Positions 15,869 to 24,972 of a stretch of DNA of 64,000 bases are shown here, in pieces (positions within the stretch are counted from its first letter, which is position 1; every line of letters begins with the position of its first letter). The notes beneath the pieces were generated by a model. That model made no database searches and had not been told where the DNA came from. It saw only the letters and a program-made list of their open reading frames with translations. The stretch is from Micromonospora sp. WMMD812. Lineage in GTDB: Bacteria; Actinomycetota; Actinomycetes; Mycobacteriales; Micromonosporaceae. The DNA is taken from positions 930,001-994,000 of the forward strand of contig NZ_CP114904.1 of assembly GCF_027497215.1 (NCBI RefSeq). Direction: 5' to 3'. Both the position numbers and the translations under genes were made by a program.

Positions 15869-18664
15869 GTGAAGCGCAGACGTCGCCATCTCCTCGCAGG
15901 ACTAGCGGTCGTCGCCCTGGTCGCGACGACGGGTGCCGCGGGCATCCATCTCACCGGCGCCGAGGTGCCGGCAACAGCGGCGGTCGGCGACGGCGAGATG
16001 CCCGGCGCCACCGGCGCCCACCTCGAACGCCTCTGGCAGACGACACCCGGCAACGACGGCATGTCGCCCGAAGGGCCAGGCGGAGCGGCCCAGCAGGAGT
16101 TCCTGGAGCGGGCCTACCCGGCGAACGCCATCACCATCGCCCAGTTCGACCGGTCGAAGGCCGCCTACTCCGCCGCGGACAAGCGCTCCCGGGGCAGCCA
16201 GCGCTGGACCAACGTCGGCCCGAGCGAGGCGCTCTATCCGTTCACCCGCTTCCGCGACGCGTACAACTACGTGCCCAACGAGTACGTCGCGGGCGGCCGG
16301 GTGACCTCGCTCGACATCAGCCCCGACTGCAACCAGCTGCTCTGCCGGGCGTACGCCACCCCGGCCGGCGGTGGCGTCTGGGGCACCCTCAACATCCTCG
16401 CCGCCCAGCCCAAATGGTTCTACCTCGGTGGCCCCCTCGGGATCAACGCGGCCGGCTCGGTGAAGATCGACCGCAACGACCGGACGGGCCTGACCATCTA
16501 TGTCGGCACCGGTGAGGCGAACACCTGCGCCTCCGGCTGCGTGGCCGGCGTCGGCCTCTACCGGTCCACCAACGGCGGCCTCACCTGGCAGGGCCCGCTC
16601 GGCAAGGACGTGCTGGCCGGCAAGGGCATCGGCGAGATCACCATCAAGCCCGGTGACCCGAAGACCCTCTACGTCGCCACCACCACGGCGCTGCGCGGCA
16701 TGTCCAGCTCCTGCTGCACGGGCGTCACCCGGCCGGTGCCGGACGCCGCGAAGTGGGGCCTGTACAAGTCCACCGACGGCGGCGCCAACTGGAAGTTCAT
16801 CCACAACGGCGCGGCCAACGCCACCGAGTGCACCGGCAGCCTCGCGGAATACAACAACACGGCGGCCTGCTCGCCGCGTGGCGTCCGCTACGTCAAGCTC
16901 GACCCGAGGAACGCCAACGTCGTCTACGCCTCCTCGTACGCCCGGGGCGTGTGGCGGTCGGCCGACGCCGGCGCCACCTGGACGCAGATCAAGCCGTCGC
17001 TGAACGCGACGCTGCCCCAGACGCGCGCGGCGATCGACGTGACCGCGCTGCCGGGCGGCACGACCCGGATGTACGTCTACGAGGGCAACACCGGCACCCC
17101 CTACTCGCGACTGTTCCGCAGCGACGACGTCGCCGGCGGCACCCCGACGTTCACCGACCTGACCAGCGCCAACCCGGCCGACCCGGGGTACGCCACCTAC
17201 AACCAGTGCACCGGCCAGTGCTGGTACGACGTGTTCGTGCACACCCCGGCGGGGCACCCGGACCTCGTCTACACCGGCGGCTCCTACGTCTACGGCGAGA
17301 CCATCGCGCACAAGCGGGCCGTCGTGCTCTCCACCGACGCGGGGGTCAGCGGCACCGACATGACCTACGACGGCACCGACGAACTGCACCCGAACGGCCT
17401 GCACCCCGACCAGCACGCCCTGATCACCAACCCGCGGAACCCGTACCAGTTCTTCGAGGCCAACGACGGTGGCCTGATGCGCTCCAGCGGCCAGTTCGTC
17501 GACCGCTCCGCCTGGTGCGACAACCCCGACCGGGGCCTGACCACGCAGGCCCAGAAGGACCGCTGCCGGCAGATGCTCTCGAAGATCCCGTCCAAGCTGG
17601 AGGGAATCAACACGGGGATGAACACCCTGCAGTTCATCAGCCTCTCGGTCAGCCCGCACGACCACAACCTGCTCCAGGGCGGCACCCAGGACAACGGCAC
17701 GTGGGAGAACAAGGGCCAGCGCACCCGCTGGGTCAACACGATGATCGGTGACGGTGGCGCCTCCGGCTTCGACGTCGCCAAGCCAGAGTTCCGCTTCCAC
17801 ACGTTCTACGACGTGACGCCCGAGGTGAACTTCAACAACGGCGACATCGGCAGCTGGATCTCGGTCTACGACGGGGTGTTCGGCCAGGCGGGCAACCTTT
17901 TCTACGCGCCGGTGATCACCGACCCGAAGGTCAGCGGCACGATGTTTGCCGGCACCGGCCGCTCCGTGTACCGCACGAAGACGTTCGGCCTCGGCAACCG
18001 GACGCTGGAGGAGGCCAACCGGATCTGCAACAGCTGGACCGGCACCTTCGAGGCGCAGTGCGGCGACTGGGAGCAGCTGGGCACGGTCGCGTTGACCGAC
18101 GCCGCCTGGGGCGACCGCGCCGGCGGCGCCGTCTCGGTGGTCCAGCGGGTCGGCAGCGACTCGTCGACCGCGTACGCGGCGACCAGCACCGGCCGCGTCT
18201 TCGTCACCCGCAACGCTGACGCCACGCCGGCGTCCGCGGTGACCTGGACCCGGATCGACACCGCCGCCACGCCGAACCGCTTCGTCACCAGCGTCCACAT
18301 CGACCCGGCCGACCCCGCCCGGGCGTGGATCTCCTACAGCGGGTTCAACTCGAACACCCCGGCCACGCTGGGGCACGCCTTCGAGGTGCGGGTGACCGGC
18401 GCCGGGGCGAGCTGGTCCGACCGGTCGTACGACTTCGGCGACCAGCCGATCACCGACCTGGTCCGCGACGACGCCACCGGCGACCTCTACGCGGCCACCG
18501 ACTTCGGCGTCCTGCGGCTGGCCAGGGGCACGACGAGTTGGGTGAGGGCGGGCGCCGGAATGCCGAACGTGGAGGTCGCGGGGCTCACCATCGTGCCGGG
18601 CAAGCGGATCCTCTACGCCGCCTCGCACGGCCTCGGCGCCTGGCAGCTCGCGCTGAAGAAGTAG
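15869..18664 (+). CDS. secreted BNR/Asp-box beta-propeller protein
   Basis: 931 residues from GTG 15869 with GGGAGGG six bases upstream; the open frame upstream is antisense to the SDR gene. KRRRRHLLAGLAVVALVATTGAAG is a signal peptide. Asp-box repeats are evident: YRSTNGGLTWQG, YKSTDGGANWKF, WRSADAGATWTQ and FVTRNADATPASAVTWTR, and VGTGEAN and QDNGTWEN loops of sialidase/VPS10/GH74-like propellers. The order suggests two stacked seven-bladed propellers, as in GH74 xyloglucanases, but catalytic aspartates are not assigned. It is exported and probably acts on extracellular glycans or proteins. The ABC importer genes begin 34 bases downstream, suggesting one transcription unit. Confidence 0.85.
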   Translation: MKRRRRHLLAGLAVVALVATTGAAGIHLTGAEVPATAAVGDGEMPGATGAHLERLWQTTPGNDGMSPEGPGGAAQQEFLERAYPANAITIAQFDRSKAAYSAADKRSRGSQRWTNVGPSEALYPFTRFRDAYNYVPNEYVAGGRVTSLDISPDCNQLLCRAYATPAGGGVWGTLNILAAQPKWFYLGGPLGINAAGSVKIDRNDRTGLTIYVGTGEANTCASGCVAGVGLYRSTNGGLTWQGPLGKDVLAGKGIGEITIKPGDPKTLYVATTTALRGMSSSCCTGVTRPVPDAAKWGLYKSTDGGANWKFIHNGAANATECTGSLAEYNNTAACSPRGVRYVKLDPRNANVVYASSYARGVWRSADAGATWTQIKPSLNATLPQTRAAIDVTALPGGTTRMYVYEGNTGTPYSRLFRSDDVAGGTPTFTDLTSANPADPGYATYNQCTGQCWYDVFVHTPAGHPDLVYTGGSYVYGETIAHKRAVVLSTDAGVSGTDMTYDGTDELHPNGLHPDQHALITNPRNPYQFFEANDGGLMRSSGQFVDRSAWCDNPDRGLTTQAQKDRCRQMLSKIPSKLEGINTGMNTLQFISLSVSPHDHNLLQGGTQDNGTWENKGQRTRWVNTMIGDGGASGFDVAKPEFRFHTFYDVTPEVNFNNGDIGSWISVYDGVFGQAGNLFYAPVITDPKVSGTMFAGTGRSVYRTKTFGLGNRTLEEANRICNSWTGTFEAQCGDWEQLGTVALTDAAWGDRAGGAVSVVQRVGSDSSTAYAATSTGRVFVTRNADATPASAVTWTRIDTAATPNRFVTSVHIDPADPARAWISYSGFNSNTPATLGHAFEVRVTGAGASWSDRSYDFGDQPITDLVRDDATGDLYAATDFGVLRLARGTTSWVRAGAGMPNVEVAGLTIVPGKRILYAASHGLGAWQLALKK

Positions 18665-18698
18665 GTAGGAGATCGGCACCAGTCGGGTGAGGGGTCGC

Positions 18699-19544
18699 GT
18701 GGGCGGCCCCTCACCGCTGCCCGAGGCGGCCGGACGGGCCTGGCGCACCCTCGGCGCGGCCTTCGTCATCCTGGTCTTCGTTCCGCCGCTGCTGCTGCTG
18801 GTCTCCGGCTCGCTCACCGAGCCGGGCCTGCCACCGCCGCCGACGCCGCGGCTGGTGCCGGACCCGGTCTCCACCACCGGCTACCACGACGCGGTCGAGA
18901 TCGGCGGGCTGCTGCGCGCCTCGCTCAACTCGGTGCTCGTCGCGGTCGTCGCCGTGCCGCTGAGCGTGCTCGTCGCCTCGCTCGCCGGGTTCGCGCTGGC
19001 CCGGCTCGCGCCGCGGACCACCGCCACCGTGGTGGGCGCCTCCCTGCTCGCCCTCATGGTGCCGGCCACCGCCCTGCTGGTGCCCCGCTTCGCCATCTTC
19101 CGGGCCCTCGGTCTCACCGACACGCTGGTGCCGTTGGTCGCCCCGGCGTTGCTGGGCACCTCGCCGCTCTACGTCCTGGTCTACTACCTGGCCTTCCGTG
19201 CCCTGCCGGCCGACCTCTACGACGCCTGCCTGGTGGAGGACCTGTCGCCCCTGCGGACCTGGTGGCGGGTGGCCCTGCCGCTGGTCCGCCCGGTCACCGC
19301 CGCGCTCACCGCCCTCACGTTCGTGCTCACCTGGTCGAACTTCCTCGACCCTCTGATCTACGTCTACGACCGCGACCAGTTCACCCTGCCGCTGGCCCTG
19401 CGCTCGCTGTCCGTGCTGGACCCGACGAACTTCCCGGTGTTCCTGGCCGGGGCGGTGCTCGCCACGGTCCCGGCGCTGCTGGTGTTCGTGCTGGCCCAGC
19501 GTCGCTTCCTTCACCACGACGACCCGACGGGACGGGAACGATGA
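18699..19544 (+). CDS. carbohydrate-type ABC importer, permease (MalG-like)
   Basis: 281 residues from GTG 18699, which has GAGGGG five bases upstream; GTG 18687 in the same frame is an alternative. Six membrane helices are visible, and the EAA loop contacting the ATPase is YDACLVEDLSPLRTWWRVALPLVRPV (EAA-like, G replaced by L). The family passes sugars or oligosaccharides from the binding protein. It ends in ATGA overlapping the start of the solute-binding gene by 4 bases. The order here (MalG-type, binding protein, ATPase, MalF-type) is unusual, since the two permeases are separated. A secreted propeller gene precedes it. Confidence 0.9.
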   Translation: MGGPSPLPEAAGRAWRTLGAAFVILVFVPPLLLLVSGSLTEPGLPPPPTPRLVPDPVSTTGYHDAVEIGGLLRASLNSVLVAVVAVPLSVLVASLAGFALARLAPRTTATVVGASLLALMVPATALLVPRFAIFRALGLTDTLVPLVAPALLGTSPLYVLVYYLAFRALPADLYDACLVEDLSPLRTWWRVALPLVRPVTAALTALTFVLTWSNFLDPLIYVYDRDQFTLPLALRSLSVLDPTNFPVFLAGAVLATVPALLVFVLAQRRFLHHDDPTGRER

Positions 19545-20863
19545 AGCCCAAGGCGCTGCTCGCCCTGCTGCTCTCCGCCGTGCTGCTGACCGCCGGCTGC
19601 GGCTCCGGCTCCGGCTCGTCGCCCGGCGACCCGGTCCGGCTGCTGGTCTTCGGCGCGCCCGAGGAGTTGGCCGCATACCGCACCCTCATCGACGCGTACG
19701 AGAAGGCGCGACCGAATGCCGAGGTGCAGCTCATCGAAGCCAGCGACCGCAAGGACCTGCTCGCCCGGCTGGCCACGTCGGTCGCCGGGGGCGCGCCGCC
19801 GGACCTGTTTCTGATGAACTACCGCTTCTACGGCCAGTTCGCGGCGAAGAACGTGGTGGAACCGCTGGACGACCGGATCGCGGCGTCCGAGGCGATCGAC
19901 CCGGCCGACTACTACCCGGTCGCCATGGACGCCTTCACATGGAGCGGTAAGCAGCTGTGCCTCCCGCAGAACGTGTCCAGCCTGGCCGTCTACTACAACC
20001 GGACCCTGTTCCAGAAGTACAGCGTGCCGGAGCCGAGGGCGGGCTGGACCTGGAACGACCTGGTCGGCACCGCCGGCGCGATGACCCGCGACGCCCGCGG
20101 CCAGATCATCAAGGCCACCGAGAGCGAGGGCGCGGCCCTGCGACCGGCCGTGCACGGCCTCGGCGTCGAACCGTCGATCATCCGGCTCGCCCCGTTCGTC
20201 TGGTCCAACGGCGGCGAGATCGTCGACGACCCGGCCCGGCCGACCCGGCTCACCCTGGACACCCCGGCCGCCCGCGAGGCCCTGAAGAACCTCGTCGACC
20301 TGCGGCTGGCGTACGGGGTGGTGCCGACCGACGAGGAGGTCGAGGCCGAGGACGACGAGTCCCGCTTCGCCAACGGGCGCCTCGCCATGCTGATGAGCTC
20401 CCGGCGGTCCACCACCACGTTCCGCACGATCGACGACTTCGAGTGGGACGTCGCCCCGCTGCCGGTCTACCGGGAACAGGTCGGCGTGCTGCACTCCGAC
20501 GCGTACTGCATGACCCGCGGCGCACGGAACAAGGAGGCGGCCTGGCGGTTCCTGGAGTTCGCCATCGCCGAGGAGGGGCAGGAGATCATCGCGGCCACCG
20601 GGCGTACGGTGCCCTCGCACATCGGGGTGTCGCAGTCCCCGGCCTTCCTCGGCCCGGCCCAGCCGCCGCGCAGCGCGAAGGTGTTCCTCGACGCCATCCC
20701 CACCGTCCGGGCCCTGCCCACCGTCTCCACCTGGCCGGAGATCGAGGACGTCACGTACGGCATCCTGGAGAACGCCATGCACCGGGGCGACCGCCTCGAC
20801 GACGTGATCCGGGACCTCGACCAGCAGACCCGGCCGCTGTTCGCCCGGGGCGAGCACGGGTGA
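19541..20863 (+). CDS. ABC importer solute-binding lipoprotein (family 1)
   Basis: 440 residues from ATG 19541. The signal peptide ends in a lipobox LLTAGC with lipidated C20. The rest matches extracellular solute-binding family 1: DRKDLLARLATSVAGGAPPDLFLMNYRFYGQFAAKNVVEPLDD, SSLAVYYNRTLFQKYSVP, WTWNDLVGTAGAMT, LAMLMSSRRSTTTFR and KEAAWRFLEFAIAEEGQEIIAATGRTVPSHIGV. It captures a sugar-like ligand outside the membrane. Overlaps both neighbours by 4 bases, so all four importer genes are translationally coupled. The ligand is not readable, but the upstream secreted propeller protein hints at glycan degradation products. Confidence 0.93.
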   Translation: MKPKALLALLLSAVLLTAGCGSGSGSSPGDPVRLLVFGAPEELAAYRTLIDAYEKARPNAEVQLIEASDRKDLLARLATSVAGGAPPDLFLMNYRFYGQFAAKNVVEPLDDRIAASEAIDPADYYPVAMDAFTWSGKQLCLPQNVSSLAVYYNRTLFQKYSVPEPRAGWTWNDLVGTAGAMTRDARGQIIKATESEGAALRPAVHGLGVEPSIIRLAPFVWSNGGEIVDDPARPTRLTLDTPAAREALKNLVDLRLAYGVVPTDEEVEAEDDESRFANGRLAMLMSSRRSTTTFRTIDDFEWDVAPLPVYREQVGVLHSDAYCMTRGARNKEAAWRFLEFAIAEEGQEIIAATGRTVPSHIGVSQSPAFLGPAQPPRSAKVFLDAIPTVRALPTVSTWPEIEDVTYGILENAMHRGDRLDDVIRDLDQQTRPLFARGEHG

Positions 20864-21903
20864 GCGCACCGGGACTCGCCCTGGCCGGGGTCAGCGCCGC
20901 CTACCGCGGCGCGACCGTGCTCCACGAGGTCGACCTGACCGTCGCCCGTGGTGAGCTGCTCGTGGTGCTCGGCCCGTCCGGCGCCGGCAAGTCCACCGTG
21001 CTGCGGGTGGTGGCCGGCCTCGAACCGGTCACCGCCGGCCGCGTGCACATCGCCGGCCGGGACGTCACCGCCGCGCGCCCCGGCCTGCGCAACGTGTCGA
21101 TGGTCTTCCAGTCGTACGCGCTCTTCCCGCACCTCACCGTCGCCGAGAACATCGCGTTCGGCCTGGAGGTCCGGGACACCCCGCGGGCGGTCGCCCGGGA
21201 CCGGGCGCGCGCGGCGGCCGAGACGGTCGGCTGCGCGGGCCTGCTCGACCGGCGGCCAGGGCAGCTCTCCGGCGGCGAACGGCAGCGGGTCGCGCTGGCC
21301 CGGGCGCTGGTCCGCGAGCCCGACGTCTTCCTGCTCGACGAACCGCTGTCCAACCTCGACCTCGCGCTGCGGGTGGAGATGCGGGCCGAGCTGCGGGCTC
21401 TGCACGACCGGCTGGGCGCGACCATGGTGCACGTCACCCACGACCAGACCGAGGCGCTGGTGCTGGCCGACCGGATCGCGGTGCTGCGCGACGGGCGGAT
21501 CGAGCAAGTCGGCACCCCGGACGAGATCTGGCACGCCCCGGCGAGCACCTTCGTGGCCACCTTCGTCGGCTCCCCGGCGATGAACCTGCTGCCCGTGTCC
21601 GGGCCGGTGCGGCCGACCGGCGAGGCGCCGTCGGGACGGACGGACGAGGACCTGCGGATCGGGTTCCGGCCCGAGGCGGTCGTCCTGGACGCGGCCGAGG
21701 GCGCGGCGGCCACCGTGGACCGGGTCGAGGTGGTCGGCGAGGACGCCTACGCGTACCTTACGCTCGCCGGCGGGGGTCCGGTGGTCGCGCGGGTTCCGGC
21801 GGCCCGCCGGCCGGGCCGGGGATCGGCGGTACGTGTGGGCGTGCGCTGGGCGGACACTCACGTCTTCCACGCCGGTTCGGGTCGCCGGCACACCTCCGCA
21901 TGA
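20860..21903 (+). CDS. ABC importer ATPase (MalK/UgpC-like)
   Basis: 347 residues from GTG 20860. All ABC motifs are intact: Walker A GPSGAGKST (38-46), Q-loop MVFQSYALFPH, signature LSGGERQRVALARAL, Walker B VFLLDEPLSNLD and H-loop VTHDQTEA. The C-terminal TOBE-like domain (LRIGFRPEAVVLDAAEG..., WADTHVFHAG) is characteristic of sugar importers of the CUT1 group. Overlaps the binding-protein gene (GTGA) and the following permease (ATGA). It contrasts directly with the degenerate ATPase at 60599-61225. Confidence 0.95.
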   Translation: MSAPGLALAGVSAAYRGATVLHEVDLTVARGELLVVLGPSGAGKSTVLRVVAGLEPVTAGRVHIAGRDVTAARPGLRNVSMVFQSYALFPHLTVAENIAFGLEVRDTPRAVARDRARAAAETVGCAGLLDRRPGQLSGGERQRVALARALVREPDVFLLDEPLSNLDLALRVEMRAELRALHDRLGATMVHVTHDQTEALVLADRIAVLRDGRIEQVGTPDEIWHAPASTFVATFVGSPAMNLLPVSGPVRPTGEAPSGRTDEDLRIGFRPEAVVLDAAEGAAATVDRVEVVGEDAYAYLTLAGGGPVVARVPAARRPGRGSAVRVGVRWADTHVFHAGSGRRHTSA

Positions 21904-22808
21904 GGCCGGACACCCGCGCCCGGCGGCAGCTGGCGCTGATGCTCGCGCCATACCTGGTGGGGCTGGTCGGGTTGGTCCTGCTGCCCGCCGCGATCACCCT
22001 GGCGCTCGCCTTCACCGAGTACGACCTGCTGCGTCCACCGACCTGGGTGGGCCTGGACAACGTCACGGCACTCCTCGACGACCCGGTGTTCCGGGTGGCG
22101 CTGACCAACTCGCTGGTGTTCGCGCTGGTGGCCGTACCCCTGCGGGTGCTCCTGGCGCTCGGCCTGGCGCTGCTGCTGCACCGCCGGGCGCCCGGCGTGG
22201 GCAGCGCCCGCACCGCGGCCGTGCTGCCCACGGCGGTGCCGGAGATCGCCTACGGGCTGCTCTGGCTCTGGCTGCTCAACCCGCTCTACGGCCCGGTCAA
22301 CCAGCTGCTGCGCACCGGCGGGGAGAACGGGCTGACCGTGCTGGGGCGTACCCCGCCGCAGTGGCTCACCGACCCCACCGACGCCCGGGCCGCGATCATC
22401 GGCATGAGCCTGTTCACCATGGGGGAGACCTTCGTGGTGTTGCTGGCCGCCCGCCGGGCGCTGCCCCGCGACGTGTACGAGATGGCCGCCCTGGAGGATG
22501 CGACCGGCTGGGACGTGTTCCGCCGGGCCACCCTGCCGCTGATGGCCCCGGTGCTCGGGCTGCTCGCGCTCCGGGACGCCATCGCCAGCCTGCACTTCTC
22601 CTTCGTGCCGGCGTTCGTCGTCACCGACGGCGGCCCGCCTCCGTACGCCACCACCTACCTGTCACTGTTCGTCTACCGCAACGCGTTCGAGTACCTGCGC
22701 TACGGCTACGCCGCCGCGGCGACGCTGGTGATGATTCTGCTGACCGTGGCGGCGATCGTGGTGCAATGGCGGCTGTTCCGCCGCTACCGGGCCTTCTACC
22801 GGCTGTAA
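21900..22808 (+). CDS. carbohydrate-type ABC importer, permease (MalF/UgpA-like)
   Basis: 302 residues from ATG 21900, overlapping the ATPase stop. Helices are at the expected positions, and the EAA loop is VYEMAALEDATGWDVFRRATLPLMAPV (EMAALEDATGWDVFRRATLP), close to the consensus EAAxxDGAxxxxxFxxIxLP. LAPYLVGLVGLVLLPAAITLALAFTEYDLLRPPTWVGLDN is a typical UgpA N-terminus. It is the last gene of the importer unit; the WYL regulator gene converges on it with a 13-base gap. Confidence 0.93.
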   Translation: MRPDTRARRQLALMLAPYLVGLVGLVLLPAAITLALAFTEYDLLRPPTWVGLDNVTALLDDPVFRVALTNSLVFALVAVPLRVLLALGLALLLHRRAPGVGSARTAAVLPTAVPEIAYGLLWLWLLNPLYGPVNQLLRTGGENGLTVLGRTPPQWLTDPTDARAAIIGMSLFTMGETFVVLLAARRALPRDVYEMAALEDATGWDVFRRATLPLMAPVLGLLALRDAIASLHFSFVPAFVVTDGGPPPYATTYLSLFVYRNAFEYLRYGYAAAATLVMILLTVAAIVVQWRLFRRYRAFYRL

Positions 22809-22821
22809 GGGACCGCGCGGC

Positions 22822-23790
22822 CTACCCGGTCGGCGGGCCCGCCGCGGCCGTCGCCCGGGCACCGATCCCGTGCAGGTACGCGACGAGTTCGGGCGGCTCG
22901 TGCACCTCGAACGGGCAGCCCAGCGTCAGCAGTCGCCAGGCCAGCCATTCCAGGGTGTCGCTGTGGCTGCGGAGTCGGCAGCTCTGCGCGTCGATCGGCT
23001 CCAGGTCGTCGGGGGCATCGCCGAGCCGGCCGGCCAGCCGCTCGATCGGTGCGTGCAGCGTCGCCACCGCCCGGTAGACGGGAGCCAGGTCGCGCAGCCT
23101 GTCCGTCACGTACGCGGCCGCGTCCGGGGCTGGCAGCGCGCGCGGCGGGGTGCGCCTCCCGGTCGGCCGCTGCCCGACGATCCGGTCCACGCGGTAGATA
23201 CGCCAGTCGTCGCGGTCGTTGTCGTACCCGACCAGGTACCAGCGGCGGCCGGCGGACACCAGATTTTGGGGCTCGACCAGCCGTTCGCGCTCGTCGCCGC
23301 CGTGCCGCCGGTAGGCGAACCGCAGCTGTTCACGGTTGGTGACGGCGGCGGCCAGCGTGGTCAGCTGCTCGGGGTCGACCGTCGGCTGCTCCCAGGCGAG
23401 CAGCGGCACGGTGGCCGCGCCCAACGCGCCGATCCGCTGGCGCAGCCGGGACGGCAGCACCTGTTCGACCTTCGCCAGCGCCCGCACCGAAGCTTCCTCG
23501 ATGCCGGCGACCGCGTGCCGTGCCGCCGTGCGCAGGCCGACCGCGATCGCCACCGCCTCCTCGTCGTCGAGCAGCAGGGGCGGCATGGCCTTGCCGGCGA
23601 CGAGGCGGTAGCCGCCGAGCGTGCCCATGGTCGCCTCGACCGGGTAGCCGAGGTCGCGGAGGCGCTCGACGTCCCGACGGACCGTGCGCAGGCTCACGCG
23701 CAGCCGGGCGGCGAGCTCGCTGCCGGGCCACTCGCGCGGGGTCTGCAGAAGCGACAGCAGGCTCAGCAGGCGGGAAGACGGGTCGGACAT
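22822..23790 (-). CDS. WYL-domain transcriptional regulator (YafY-type)
   Basis: 322 residues from ATG 23790; the frame runs far upstream but overlaps the divergent epoxide hydrolase. Residues 1-60 are a DeoR-like HTH (RLLSLLSLLQTPREWPGSELAARLRVSLRTVRRDVERLRDLGYPV followed by GGYRL). The central WYL domain has LRFAYRRHGG and GRRWYLVGYDNDRDDWRIYRVDRI; a WCX extension closes the protein. The family senses ligands through WYL and either represses or activates neighbours. A symmetric dyad at 23815-23829 lies exactly 25 bases from both divergent starts. Likely target is the epoxide hydrolase gene. Confidence 0.92.
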   Translation of the reverse strand: MSDPSSRLLSLLSLLQTPREWPGSELAARLRVSLRTVRRDVERLRDLGYPVEATMGTLGGYRLVAGKAMPPLLLDDEEAVAIAVGLRTAARHAVAGIEEASVRALAKVEQVLPSRLRQRIGALGAATVPLLAWEQPTVDPEQLTTLAAAVTNREQLRFAYRRHGGDERERLVEPQNLVSAGRRWYLVGYDNDRDDWRIYRVDRIVGQRPTGRRTPPRALPAPDAAAYVTDRLRDLAPVYRAVATLHAPIERLAGRLGDAPDDLEPIDAQSCRLRSHSDTLEWLAWRLLTLGCPFEVHEPPELVAYLHGIGARATAAAGPPTG

Positions 23791-23814
23791 GGCCCCCAGG
23801 ATGCCAGCGATGTG

Positions 23815-23829
23815 TGTCAGGAACTGACC
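23815..23829. promoter_or_regulatory. WYL-regulator operator candidate TGTCAG-GAA-CTGACC
   Basis: Six-base arms with one end mismatch around a 3-base centre (23815-23820 and 23824-23829), placed midway between divergent starts at 23790 and 23854 (25 bases from each). The half-site TGTCAG recurs at 62297-62313 next to the second WYL gene of this window. Confidence 0.65.
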
Positions 23830-23853
23830 TACATCGGTCGTAGCGTTTCGGGC

Positions 23854-24972
23854 ATGCAGCCAATTCGCATCGACATTCCGCAATCGGACCTCGACGACCT
23901 GCGCGACCGGCTCCACCGGACCCGGTGGCCCCGCCGGTTGCCCGGCGACGGCTGGACCCGCGGGGTGCCGCTGGACCACCTGCGCGACCTGGCCGGTTAC
24001 TGGGCGACCGGGTACGACTGGCGGGCGCACGAGGCGCGGTTGAACGAGTTCCCGCAGTTCGTCACCGAGATCGACGGGCTGGACGTGCACTTCCTGCACG
24101 TACGCTCGCCGGAGCCGGACGCGCTGCCGCTGATCCTCACGCACGGCTGGCCGAACTCCGTCGTCGAGTTCACCGACCTGATCGGGCCGCTCACCGACCC
24201 GCGGGCCCACGGCGGCGACCCGGCTCAGGCGTTCCACGTGGTCGTGCCGTCGGTGCCCGGCTTCGGGTTCTCGCAGGCGCCGCCCGCGACCGGCTTCACG
24301 GTCGACCGGCTCGCCCGGATGTGGGCCGAGCTGATGCGCCGCCTCGGCTACGACCGCTACGGCACCCAAGGCGGAGACCTCGGCGCGTACGTGGCGCCGG
24401 AGGTGGCGGCGGTGGCGGCGCAACACGTGGTCGGCGTGCACATCGACAGTGGGCTCGGCTTCCCGACCGAGGCCGACGTGCCGGAGATGGACGCGCGGGA
24501 GCGCGCGCTCTACGCGGAGATGCAGCAGTGGATGAGCGGCGGGGTGGACCACCACGCCCTGTTGCGGGCCGCGCCGCAGACGTTCGCGTACGCCTGGAAC
24601 GACTCCCCGGTCGGGCTGCTCGCCTGGATGATCCAGAAGTTCAAGGAGTTCACCCTCACGGCCCCGACACCCGAGCAGGCGATCGCCCGTGACCGGATAC
24701 TGACGAACGTGACCCTGTACTGGCTGACCGGCACCGCGGGCACCTCGTCGTGGTTCATGTACGACAGCCCCCTGTTCGCGTGGCCGCGGGGGCAGGCGCT
24801 GGTGCCCACCGGCGTCTACCGCGGCGGACCGCCGCTGTTCCGCCGCCTCGCCGAGCGGCACAACAAGATCGTCCACTGGCCGGAGGGGAACCCCGGCGGC
24901 CACTTCGTGGCGATGGAGGAGCCGTTGGCCCACGCGGCCGACATCCGTGCCTTCTTCCGGCCGCTGCGGTGA
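23854..24972 (+). CDS. epoxide hydrolase (N-terminal EHN type)
   Basis: 372 residues from ATG 23854. The EHN domain (residues 3-110) starts IRIDIPQSDLDDLRDRLHRTRWP and shows the family tract DYYWAT-like GYWATGYDWRAHEARLNEFPQF. The alpha/beta fold carries the oxyanion motif H97-G-W-P100, nucleophile D175 in TQGGDLGAYV and the catalytic histidine H350 in NPGGHFVAMEEP. It opens epoxides to diols in the cytosol; substrate unknown. Coupled by a GTGA overlap to a winged-helix gene, and controlled in all likelihood by the divergent WYL protein. Confidence 0.92.
   Translation: MQPIRIDIPQSDLDDLRDRLHRTRWPRRLPGDGWTRGVPLDHLRDLAGYWATGYDWRAHEARLNEFPQFVTEIDGLDVHFLHVRSPEPDALPLILTHGWPNSVVEFTDLIGPLTDPRAHGGDPAQAFHVVVPSVPGFGFSQAPPATGFTVDRLARMWAELMRRLGYDRYGTQGGDLGAYVAPEVAAVAAQHVVGVHIDSGLGFPTEADVPEMDARERALYAEMQQWMSGGVDHHALLRAAPQTFAYAWNDSPVGLLAWMIQKFKEFTLTAPTPEQAIARDRILTNVTLYWLTGTAGTSSWFMYDSPLFAWPRGQALVPTGVYRGGPPLFRRLAERHNKIVHWPEGNPGGHFVAMEEPLAHAADIRAFFRPLR

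Noticed and set aside
15902..18877. 991-residue minus-strand ORF
   Set aside because: Antisense of the propeller gene, all low-complexity V/G/R sequence.
22870..23853. plus-strand extension of the epoxide hydrolase frame
   Set aside because: Antisense to the WYL regulator; the protein family starts at ATG 23854.
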